From: OM182 bacterium MED-G28
GTDB lineage: Bacteria; Pseudomonadota; Gammaproteobacteria; Pseudomonadales; Pseudohongiellaceae
Length of the DNA: 64,000 bases
Assembly (NCBI GenBank): GCA_002457215.1
Contig: NTJZ01000002.1
Coordinates: 62,001-126,000, forward strand
Direction of reading: 5' to 3'
Within the stretch, counting starts at the first letter, position 1, and each line of letters opens with the position of its first letter. The position numbers and the translations under genes were made by a program. The notes beneath the pieces were generated by a model. That model searched no databases, was not told where the DNA came from, and saw only the letters and a list, made by a program, of their open reading frames with translations. Positions 44,676-52,651 of this stretch are shown in pieces.

Positions 44676-45275
44676 ATGCGACTAGCAGCCTCCAAACTCT
44701 TAACTGCGCTTTTTCTATTGCTAGTTTCTAATATGGCAATAAGTCAAATTCTTACAAAAGAAGAAATCATTCCATTGCTAAAAAACGGCGGTTACGTGAT
44801 TTTCATGCGCCATGCTCAAGCACCAGCCGAATTGCCGACTACGACAACGGCAAGCCCCGGCAATTTGAACCTGGAAAGACAGCTGGATGAAAAAGGGCGC
44901 AGTGATGCAGTTGCCTTTGGTGAGGCTATTCGCTGGCTAGAAATACCACTCGGGTCTATCGAAAGCAGCCCCAGCTATAGAACGCGTCAAACTGCGCGCC
45001 TTGCGGGGTTTAATAATGTGATAATTCAGGAATTTCTGCTGCAGGAAGTGCGTGAAATTCCAGATCCTGTGCTAATAACATTGAGGGCTGAACTTGAATT
45101 AAAATCAGAATCTGGCAATCGTCTACTTATTAGTCATTCAGGAAATATAAGCGCAATCTTTCCCGATCTTGATCCTGATATTTCTCAGGGTGAAGCGATA
45201 ATAATAGATCCGACTCTATCTATTGCCGCTCCCCTGGCGCGGATACTAATTACTGAATGGCAGAACTTTGAGTAA
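44676..45275 (+). CDS. Exported histidine phosphatase superfamily protein
   Basis: 199-aa protein with a signal peptide (LLTALFLLLVSNMAIS) and a compact histidine phosphatase domain. It has MRHAQAP (nucleophilic His), ESSPSYRTRQTARLAG and LISHSGN (second His). The ORF track start (44574) adds 34 unconserved residues; ATG 44676, which begins the signal peptide, is preferred. It is a likely periplasmic phosphatase; the substrate cannot be inferred. Convergent to the aminotransferase gene. Confidence 0.85.
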   Translation: MRLAASKLLTALFLLLVSNMAISQILTKEEIIPLLKNGGYVIFMRHAQAPAELPTTTTASPGNLNLERQLDEKGRSDAVAFGEAIRWLEIPLGSIESSPSYRTRQTARLAGFNNVIIQEFLLQEVREIPDPVLITLRAELELKSESGNRLLISHSGNISAIFPDLDPDISQGEAIIIDPTLSIAAPLARILITEWQNFE

Positions 45276-45287
45276 GTTTTTGAAGTA

Positions 45288-46481
45288 TTAGCTTTCAAAA
45301 TAAATCTTAAGCTTTGCCATTCCTTCGTTAATGTCTTCAACACTAATACCCGAATAAGCTAACCGGAGATAGTGCTCTGTTTCACCCTCGACTGCCCGGC
45401 CGAAGTGGCTTCGGGTACAAAAAGAAACATTAGTTTCTCGCAAGGCTCCCTCCATTAATTGGTTGACATCGGGAAAGCCTTTGCGCTGAGTTATCTGCGT
45501 TACGTTTGGGAATAAATAGAACGTGCTATTAGGTGCCTGAATCGAAATACCATCAATAGCATTTAGTCCTTCAACTGATGCATCTCGTCGACGTTTTAGT
45601 TCAGCCAGTATTTGAGCTGGGCCTGCAGTGTCACCTTCAATTGCTTCAAGCATACTGCGCTGAATGAAATGCGTGGTACATGATTCAACATTCGTATTGA
45701 ATTTACTAATGATATCGATCACAGATTTAGGGCCTATTGCAGCGCCTAATCGCCAACCGGTCATTGCGAATCTTTTAGAACAGGTATAAAGAATAATTGA
45801 ACGCTCTTGCATTCCAGGCAAGGAAACAATTGATTGCGGCGAGCCACCGTATTGAATTTCAAAATAGGCCTCGTCGCTTAACACCCAAAGATCGTGCTTA
45901 ATACACAGGGCTGCTAACTCTGCCATCTCTTCTGGAGAAGACTCTGCGCTATTTGGGTTCTGAAAGTTGTTATAGATTAGAGCACGGGTTTTCGATGTTA
46001 TGGCATTTTTAATGGCTTCCATGTCTAAACTAAAGCCATTCTTAGTTTCTTTGTAGCCATAAGGTACCGCAATGCCTCCTTGATACTCGATTTGTGACTC
46101 ATAAATTGGATAGCCAGGATTTGGGTAAAGCACCTCATCACCCGGGTTCATGACTGTTGCAATAAATTTGCTGATAACGGGCTTTCCGCCCGGCTGTATC
46201 GCCACATTATCGGCGGTATAAGACAGGCCACGTTTTATACCCACGTCGTGTGCCAATACATCGCGTAGTTCTGGGATGCCAGCCCCAGGGCAGTAGCCAG
46301 TGTAACCATCTACGATGGCTTTTTTCATCGCTTCAACAATATTTTCAGGCGTTGGGAGATTAATATCACCAAGATGGAAAGGATAAACCTTGTTTCCCTT
46401 TGCTTGCCATGCAGCCGCTGATGCAGAAACAGTAAAAGCGGTTTCAGTGCCGAGGTAATCTAATTGATTAGCTAATTTCAA
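45288..46481 (-). CDS. Class I/II PLP aminotransferase (aspartate aminotransferase-like)
   Basis: 397-aa fold-type I aminotransferase. It has FHLGDINLPTPENI, GYCPGAGIPELRD, YPNPGYPIYES, LIYNNFQNPNS, SDEAYFEIQYG, the PLP lysine in YTCSKRFAMTGWRLG, and the C-terminal arginine in YLRLAYSG. The start is a TTG after an AGAGAAAGG. It lies 79 nt downstream of the TonB receptor on the same strand, hinting that the imported compound or its products are amino acids or keto acids. Substrate unknown. Confidence 0.9.
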   Translation of the reverse strand: MKLANQLDYLGTETAFTVSASAAAWQAKGNKVYPFHLGDINLPTPENIVEAMKKAIVDGYTGYCPGAGIPELRDVLAHDVGIKRGLSYTADNVAIQPGGKPVISKFIATVMNPGDEVLYPNPGYPIYESQIEYQGGIAVPYGYKETKNGFSLDMEAIKNAITSKTRALIYNNFQNPNSAESSPEEMAELAALCIKHDLWVLSDEAYFEIQYGGSPQSIVSLPGMQERSIILYTCSKRFAMTGWRLGAAIGPKSVIDIISKFNTNVESCTTHFIQRSMLEAIEGDTAGPAQILAELKRRRDASVEGLNAIDGISIQAPNSTFYLFPNVTQITQRKGFPDVNQLMEGALRETNVSFCTRSHFGRAVEGETEHYLRLAYSGISVEDINEGMAKLKIYFES

Positions 46482-46560
46482 GAGCCTTTCTCTGATTCAT
46501 TCATTGTTAAATAAACTTTAAAAAATCGCCTTCTAGTTTTTAATGCTACCTTTTTACGGA

Positions 46561-49014
46561 TTAAAAACTATAACGTACACCAATAAATGCTGCACGTGGC
46601 GGCCCAGCACCAAGAAATACTGGGATCTCAAAATCTTCGATGATCGGAACTTCCACTTCTCCTGGTTCTTCTCCGAGCAAACCAAAGCTCTCATACTCTT
46701 CATCAAACAAATTTAGTACGTTAGCGAAAATTTCTAGATCTTCACTAATCTGATAGCGAGCCCGCAAATTGACTACTGAATAGCCATCAATTTCATCCAG
46801 TTGATTCGACTCATCGCCTCTAAGATGCTGTTCCGCATTGCTCACAACATCTAAACCAATGTTTAGTCCCTCAAACATTGCATAGTCTGCTGAGAACTTA
46901 AATTGATTCTGTGGAATTCCTGGAATACTGTCACCACGACGGACAAGGATTTCTCCTTCGTCATCGGCAAAATCATGATTTGGGCTGAGTACGCTAAAAC
47001 TATCTTCAAAAGTTGCAGCGATATGGCTGTAAGCTAGCAACCAAGTTACTCTTTGGATTCTTCCACTTAATGAACCTTCAAAACCTTGGCGTCGTGTTTT
47101 GTCCACATTGGCAAATAAGCCAGTTGATCGCCCCGTAGTTTGGAAAAGAATATCATTGTGATTGGTAGTGCTAAACAGTCCTAGGTTGTAACGAATAGCA
47201 TTTATATAACCCCGGCCACCAAGTTCAAAACTTTTTGCGATTACATCATTCAGAGGAGGGTCTGCTAAAAAAGCATTAGGAAGGCGACATTCGAAATCGA
47301 CATCACCAGGATCTTCGCCGTCTTCTATGGCATATTGTACAGCTAGATCGAAAACCCCTTCGTTACAGGCGAGCTCTATAGGGGTAGGTGCGCGGGATGA
47401 TTCCGAATACGAACTGTAGAAATTATGATTTTGATTCATCTGCCAAGTGAGCCCGATGGCTGGGTTAATTCGCGAGAAGCGATGACTGCCATTAAGCTCT
47501 GGTCGTTCACCAGATTTATCTCTTAGATCAACGTTAGTATAGTTTCCGCGGGCAGATAAAGTTAAAGAAAGAGTTTCTGTCAGGTCTAAGATATTAGAAA
47601 TATAGAAGCTCGTGGATTCTGTTTGAGTTGAAATTAGCGTGGCTTGATCATCAACAAAAGTACCTGTCCCCAGACCAGTAGTTAAACGGGTAATAGGATT
47701 AAGGCTCGCAAGTTCCACTACCGAATCAAATGCCGATTCTCCATTGAAATAAGCACCACCGACTACTAACTGTCCATTGTAACCAAAAAAGTTTCCGAGA
47801 AAGGTCCATTGAAAATCAGCGCCTGTACTTTCTTGGCTTCGATTACTTAGGTTATTGATCGCTTCATCAGAAAGGAGGCCTGCTCCCGAAAGCTCATCAT
47901 TTTCAAAACCTTCGATATTAAAAGATTCATTCACCCCCATCGCCATCGCTGTGGTGTTCAGAAAATCTTCTAAACCCTCAGCGCCTGTAAATTGAGATTC
48001 ACAGACATCGTCATCATCAAGCCCTAGCTCTTCTAGATCGTCGTCTTCCAGCCCCTCTATTAAGGAATCTATGCCACCAAACTCACAGATACCGAATTCT
48101 GACCCATCGCCATTAAAAGAAACGGTGTCGTTCTGGCGATAGAATAAATTACCACTGAAGCTAATTGACGAACTTACTTCATGCGAAAAATCGAAACTAA
48201 ACATATCCATGTCATTCTCGGTAATGTCAGGTCCAGTGAAAATAGCCGCGCGATCGAAGTCAAGAAGTTCGACAGGTGAGGAGCCAAATCCGATTAGGTC
48301 TGATTCACCGTGTTGGTAATTTAAATTGATTTGCGTGAAGTCTGAACGATAGCTGAGACTACTATAAAAATTGATTGCTTCAGAATTAGAGTGATCACGC
48401 CAACCATCTTCTTCAAAATATTCAATATTAGTGTAGTAGGCCAGCTTTCCGTTGTTGCCACCAAATTCCAGATTTGCTGTATGTCTACCAAATGAGCCCG
48501 CACTAATTTCAGCATTCGCACCCTCAAAATCGAACCCATTTTTCATATCAATAACTATGGAGCCGCCGAGGCTATTCAGTCCATATAGTGGATTAGCCCC
48601 TCCACCAAGGGATAGTTCTTGAATCGCCGATTGAGGCAACAGATCCCAATTCACTGCATCTCCCAAAGGCTCATTAATACGGATTCCGTTTTGATATACG
48701 GCAAGGCCTTGAGCCAAACCTAGAAGTGGTGAGGCAGTGAAGCCACGATACTGGAGGTCTGGTTGCAGCGGATTATTCTGCGCTTCATTTAGCGAGACGC
48801 TCGAGAAGCTCTGTTTGAGAAAATCAGCAATGCTGACAGCAGAAATATTTTTTAAGTCGGCATTCGTCGCAGTTTGAACAGGATAGGCAAGTTTGTCGGT
48901 ATCTATGCTTGAGCCTGCAGGAACGACGCCAACAACGACTATTTCCTCTAGCTCCTGGGCTGCTGCGCCAAACGATATAAAAAGGGCAAGCATTGAAACA
49001 GAGGAAGCTTTCAT
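46561..49014 (-). CDS. TonB-dependent outer-membrane receptor
   Basis: 817-aa receptor with a cleavable signal (SMLALFISFGAAAQ), an EEIVVVG TonB-box-like segment, and a plug domain (SIADFLKQSFSSVSLN, LQYRGFTASP, LGGGANPLYG). A 22-stranded barrel ends in GVRYSF. An extracellular loop near residues 315-345 is extremely acidic (EGLEDDDLEELGLDDDDV) and contains cysteines on both sides. Substrate unknown. No Fur box was noticed upstream, and it is possibly co-expressed with the following aminotransferase. Family assignment is firm. Confidence 0.95.
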   Translation of the reverse strand: MKASSVSMLALFISFGAAAQELEEIVVVGVVPAGSSIDTDKLAYPVQTATNADLKNISAVSIADFLKQSFSSVSLNEAQNNPLQPDLQYRGFTASPLLGLAQGLAVYQNGIRINEPLGDAVNWDLLPQSAIQELSLGGGANPLYGLNSLGGSIVIDMKNGFDFEGANAEISAGSFGRHTANLEFGGNNGKLAYYTNIEYFEEDGWRDHSNSEAINFYSSLSYRSDFTQINLNYQHGESDLIGFGSSPVELLDFDRAAIFTGPDITENDMDMFSFDFSHEVSSSISFSGNLFYRQNDTVSFNGDGSEFGICEFGGIDSLIEGLEDDDLEELGLDDDDVCESQFTGAEGLEDFLNTTAMAMGVNESFNIEGFENDELSGAGLLSDEAINNLSNRSQESTGADFQWTFLGNFFGYNGQLVVGGAYFNGESAFDSVVELASLNPITRLTTGLGTGTFVDDQATLISTQTESTSFYISNILDLTETLSLTLSARGNYTNVDLRDKSGERPELNGSHRFSRINPAIGLTWQMNQNHNFYSSYSESSRAPTPIELACNEGVFDLAVQYAIEDGEDPGDVDFECRLPNAFLADPPLNDVIAKSFELGGRGYINAIRYNLGLFSTTNHNDILFQTTGRSTGLFANVDKTRRQGFEGSLSGRIQRVTWLLAYSHIAATFEDSFSVLSPNHDFADDEGEILVRRGDSIPGIPQNQFKFSADYAMFEGLNIGLDVVSNAEQHLRGDESNQLDEIDGYSVVNLRARYQISEDLEIFANVLNLFDEEYESFGLLGEEPGEVEVPIIEDFEIPVFLGAGPPRAAFIGVRYSF

Positions 49015-49311
49015 AAAGATTTGTTAAACCTAGTCAATTAATTAGGAGATCCAGTTAGTCTAGGAGCGCCGCAGTATAGCAAAGAGGCCCATTATTCATA
49101 AGCCCCTATGTAACTAAAGGCCTAGGTTATAAAAAGCTACAATTGAATTTCGAAGTTCAAGTTATTCAGGCTTTGACCTCGGGGTTCGAGGCAGGTAGAT
49201 TAACCACCTCTTGGAAACCTCGACAGGTCTATTAGAATGAGATTAGTTCAAATTAAGCCTTCCGCTGCTTGATGATCTGCTCGAGGTATCTAAAAAAATT
49301 AAGGAGGGATT

Positions 49312-50004
49312 ATGGCTACTGTACTCATCACAGGTGCTAACCGCGGTATTGGCTTGGAATTTGTAAAACAATATTTAGCACGCGGCGAAAAGGTGATTGG
49401 CACTTGTCGTGATATTGAAGCTGCAGAGGCGCTGGCGCAATTAAGCGCAAACAATGAGAACCTACAATTGCTCACGCTTGACGTTGCCAGTGATGAATCT
49501 CTAATGGCATTCCCTGCGCAACTCGCAAATATTCCTATAGATATCTTTATTAATAATGCGGGAGTTTATGGACCAAGAAATTCTGTATTTAACAACGTTG
49601 ATGCAGAAAACTGGCTGCCAGTGCTTCGCGTAAACACAATAGCACCGATGTTGCTAACCCAGCACATTATCGAGAATTTGAAACAGGGTGAAGGTAAAAA
49701 ACTGTTGTACGTTACGTCGAAGATGGGTTCCATAGACGATAACAATGGCGGTGGTTCCTATGTCTATCGTAGTTCCAAAGCGGCTCTAAATGCCGTTGTC
49801 AAAAGCATTGCCGTGGATTTGGGAGGTACAGGGTTTGATGTCGCAGTACTCCATCCAGGTTGGGTGCGAACCGATATGGGGGGACCTAACGGGCTAATCG
49901 ACACTGAAACGAGTGTTATAGGTATGATTTCTGTTATCGATAATCTAAACAGTGATAATACAGGTAGTTTTTTTAATTATGATGGAACGATTATTCCTTG
50001 GTGA
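49312..50004 (+). CDS. Short-chain dehydrogenase/reductase
   Basis: 230-aa SDR. The cofactor motif TGANRGIGLEF lies at residues 7-17, NNAGVYG follows, and the catalytic Ser/Tyr-x3-Lys is in GGGSYVYRSSKAALN. C-factor-like members share this length and the AVLHPGWVRTDMGG motif. A strong AAGGAGGG precedes the ATG. It is probably in the same operon as the following exported protein (24-nt gap). The substrate is not known. The 297 nt upstream (49015-49311) holds no gene. Confidence 0.92.
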   Translation: MATVLITGANRGIGLEFVKQYLARGEKVIGTCRDIEAAEALAQLSANNENLQLLTLDVASDESLMAFPAQLANIPIDIFINNAGVYGPRNSVFNNVDAENWLPVLRVNTIAPMLLTQHIIENLKQGEGKKLLYVTSKMGSIDDNNGGGSYVYRSSKAALNAVVKSIAVDLGGTGFDVAVLHPGWVRTDMGGPNGLIDTETSVIGMISVIDNLNSDNTGSFFNYDGTIIPW

Positions 50005-50028
50005 GCATTACTCAGCATTCATTTCCAG

Positions 50029-50700
50029 ATGAGGTCAACCTACAACAATATGATTTTTTCCTTAAAATCTAAACTAGTTTCAGCACGAAAACTGATGTTA
50101 GTTTTTTCTTGTACTTTCGCGCTATTGAATTCAAATTCTAGCTTTTCTCATGGTGGTGTTGCTTTCGAAGAAGATCTTTGCGTAATCACTATTAATTTTA
50201 TGCAGGCCCACTTTACAGTATTTCAACCGGAAGTAAGCCAAAATGAAGAATTCTGCGAAGACATTCCCAACGCAACGACTTCAGTATTTGTAATGGAATA
50301 CCTGCATAATTTACTCCAGGAAATGTATATTGATTTTCGTATTGTGCGCGATATAAACAATGTCGGTCAATACGCCAGTTGGGAAGATATCGAAGAATTA
50401 GACGACCTGGAAGCGGCAACTGTTTTCTACCAGCCACCTACTATTGAAGATGGCGGTTACTATCGAGCTAGCTATGCTTTTGAAGAAGGAGGCACCTACA
50501 TAGGTGTTGTTACTGCAGAACATCCAACTGAAGATCGCAACTATAATGCTGTGTTTTACTTTCAAGTTGGAGGCCGTGACTGGGGCACTATTCCTTATTT
50601 CGTTGCATTATTATTGATAGTGCAAGGAGGATATTGGTATAGCAGTGGAGGTTATAAGAAGTATAAAGAAAAGGAGCAGGCTCAAAATCTTGAAGTATAG
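50029..50700 (+). CDS. Exported protein of unknown function with C-terminal membrane anchor
   Basis: 223-aa protein with a signal peptide ending before SHGGVAFEED, a periplasmic domain, and a C-terminal membrane helix (TIPYFVALLLIVQGGYWY) followed by a basic tail. The domain has two cysteines (EEDLCVI and NEEFCEDIP) that could be a disulfide, and a YRASYAFEEGGTYIGVV segment suggesting an immunoglobulin-like sandwich. The first histidine after cleavage (SHGG) is reminiscent of copper-binding N-termini, but that is speculative. The family is not one I can name. Confidence 0.72.
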   Translation: MRSTYNNMIFSLKSKLVSARKLMLVFSCTFALLNSNSSFSHGGVAFEEDLCVITINFMQAHFTVFQPEVSQNEEFCEDIPNATTSVFVMEYLHNLLQEMYIDFRIVRDINNVGQYASWEDIEELDDLEAATVFYQPPTIEDGGYYRASYAFEEGGTYIGVVTAEHPTEDRNYNAVFYFQVGGRDWGTIPYFVALLLIVQGGYWYSSGGYKKYKEKEQAQNLEV

Positions 50701-50712
50701 TTTGACATTTTT

Positions 50713-50788
50713 TGGTTGGTTTTTTCACATGCCGAAAAATTTAAAGAGAAGCTCTTCTCTTAAAAAGAAAGTAAAAATTAACCAACCA
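50713..50788. repeat. Nested inverted repeats between two genes
   Basis: An outer pair TGGTTGGTT (50713-50721) and AACCAACCA (50780-50788) encloses an inner perfect palindrome AAGAGAAG-CT-CTTCTCTT (50744-50761). Both are perfect, and the outer repeat is flanked by T- and A-rich runs. It lies in the gap between the exported protein and the HNH gene. It could be a bidirectional transcription terminator, a regulator site or a structured RNA. Confidence 0.5.
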
Positions 50789-50884
50789 GTTTAAAATGAG
50801 TCGCAAGTCCCAATTATTAATATTTGCACTGAAAGAAATAGTATATAGAATCTATATCATGATTGCTGTGAAAGGTTATTGTGT

Positions 50885-51436
50885 ATGAGCGCAAAAATTC
50901 TGCGATTAAACAAGGCTGGCATTCCAGTTAGCTGGCTTACTCGGGAAGAAACCGCCACGTTGCTAGTTAAGAATCAGATTATCTGGACCCTTGGCAACAC
51001 AGTAATGGAAATTCGTGGTGGCTATAATCGCAGTGGTATTCAATCTATACTTAAACTTCCCAGCATAGTTGCCTGTGAAGGCAAACTGCACCAAGAAAAC
51101 TTCGACCCCCCTTTAGAGAATAAATTTCTTTTCCGCCGCGACAAAAATATCTGTCTTTATTGTGGTGTGAAGTTTTCGGTTCTTGATTTATCCAGAGACC
51201 ATGTAAAACCTCTATCAAAGGGTGGCTATGATGTTTGGACTAATGTTGTAACTTCCTGTCGCCGTTGCAATAATCGCAAAGCAGACAGGATGCCGGAAGA
51301 CGCGAGAATGGAATTGCTAGCTATCCCATTCGTACCGAATCAGTATGAATTTCTTTACCTCTCTAATCGCAACGTGCTTGCAGACCAAATGGAATTTTTA
51401 AGCGCTCGCTTCTCCCGGCATATTAAATTATCGTGA
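50885..51436 (+). CDS. HNH endonuclease family protein
   Basis: 183-aa protein with a C-terminal HNH nuclease domain of the McrA-like zinc type: CLYCGVKF, then RDHVKPLSKGG (catalytic His), then SCRRCNNRKADR. The N-terminal 75 residues lack a familiar domain. ATG 50885 (MSAKIL), with AAAGG upstream, is preferred over TTG 50879. Such stand-alone HNH proteins are widespread and usually uncharacterised, with possible roles in DNA processing. No toxin-immunity or restriction partners adjoin it. Confidence 0.88.
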   Translation: MSAKILRLNKAGIPVSWLTREETATLLVKNQIIWTLGNTVMEIRGGYNRSGIQSILKLPSIVACEGKLHQENFDPPLENKFLFRRDKNICLYCGVKFSVLDLSRDHVKPLSKGGYDVWTNVVTSCRRCNNRKADRMPEDARMELLAIPFVPNQYEFLYLSNRNVLADQMEFLSARFSRHIKLS

Positions 51437-51525
51437 TTTAGCCGGTTAACGCGGAGGAATCACAAAAAATATATTACCTTGTATGCTAGCATGCAGTTCC
51501 TTTCTAGAAAGCCTTGTATTTTTAA

Positions 51526-52491
51526 ATGGGTAAGCCTGGTCAAAATCATTTCTCTGGATTTTTTCTATCCCTCATAGCAGCAGCTATGTGGGGAATGCTG
51601 CCTGTTGCTTTGAAAGAATTGCTCTCTGGCATGGATGCCTCAACAATAGTTTGGTTCCGCTTCTTGAGTGCCGGAGTCGTATTGCTTTCTTGGCTAAGTT
51701 TTAGGCAAGAAATCCCCAAATTGAAAGCGGTAAGTGCGAGGACTCGATTATTTCTTCTGGTTGCCGCGGCAGGACTGTGCAGCAATTATTACTTATTCTC
51801 GAATTCTCTAAATTATGTGAACGGAGAAACAAGCGAAGCTGTTATTCAACTTACTACACTTCTCTTAATTTTTGGTGGAGTCATTTTTTATAAAGAATCA
51901 TTTGTGGGAATTCAAAAAATCGGAACGCTGCTAATTGTAATTGGGCTTCTACTATTTTTTAATGACCGACTTACAGAATTTACCAGCTTGGAGAATAGTC
52001 AGACTATTGGTGTATTGATTGTAGTCGCTGCAGCTATAACCTGGACCGCCTATGCTCTTTTGCAAAAACAATTACTTCAATCATATACCTCGCCGCAAAT
52101 TCTTCTTCTTATATACTTATTTTCTGTTGTGGTGTTGCTGCCGTTTATCTCCCCGATGAGTCTTTTCGCGCTTAGCAAATTTCAACTCGCATTATTACTA
52201 TTTTGTTGTATCAATACCCTTGTTGCCTACGGTTGCTTTGCAGAAGCCCTAAACCTTTGGGATGCCTCAAAAGTGAGCGCAGTTTTAGCCCTGGCTCCGC
52301 TGTTTACAATTGGTTCCTTGAAGCTTACGGTCTTCTTTTATCCTGACTATGCCTTTTCAGATCGGCTCTCGTGGATTTCCATTATCGGTGCCCTGTTGTT
52401 AGTGGTGGGCTCAATTCTTACGGCTTTAATGCCCGTTCTCTCTCAGCGAGCCAAAGGCGCTGACCCTGACTCGCGTGGTACGGCGAACTAG
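51526..52491 (+). CDS. EamA-family (DMT) transporter
   Basis: 321-aa inner-membrane protein with about ten hydrophobic helices in two EamA repeats; it begins FFLSLIAAAMWGMLPVAL, the usual EamA start. The second repeat begins near VVAAAITWTAYALLQKQL. It is likely an exporter or uptake carrier for small metabolites; the substrate is unknown. It starts at ATG 51526, 89 nt after the HNH gene. Confidence 0.9.
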   Translation: MGKPGQNHFSGFFLSLIAAAMWGMLPVALKELLSGMDASTIVWFRFLSAGVVLLSWLSFRQEIPKLKAVSARTRLFLLVAAAGLCSNYYLFSNSLNYVNGETSEAVIQLTTLLLIFGGVIFYKESFVGIQKIGTLLIVIGLLLFFNDRLTEFTSLENSQTIGVLIVVAAAITWTAYALLQKQLLQSYTSPQILLLIYLFSVVVLLPFISPMSLFALSKFQLALLLFCCINTLVAYGCFAEALNLWDASKVSAVLALAPLFTIGSLKLTVFFYPDYAFSDRLSWISIIGALLLVVGSILTALMPVLSQRAKGADPDSRGTAN

Positions 52492-52651
52492 GCTGCTTAG
52501 CCTAACTTTCAACTCCATTGACTAACTGCTTGAAATGCGGAAAACTCGACTTTTAACGAATTGCCAGTTGCGTGTAGGCAAATTGCCTGTATTTAAAATC
52601 CTTTTAAAAAACGTATCTCCCGATATAAGAGTAAGACGAGTGGATCAGATT

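Noticed and set aside
49170-49200. CCTCGGGGTTCGAGG stem resembling a tRNA T arm
   Set aside because: Checked for acceptor, D and anticodon arms in both directions and found none; simple hairpin only.
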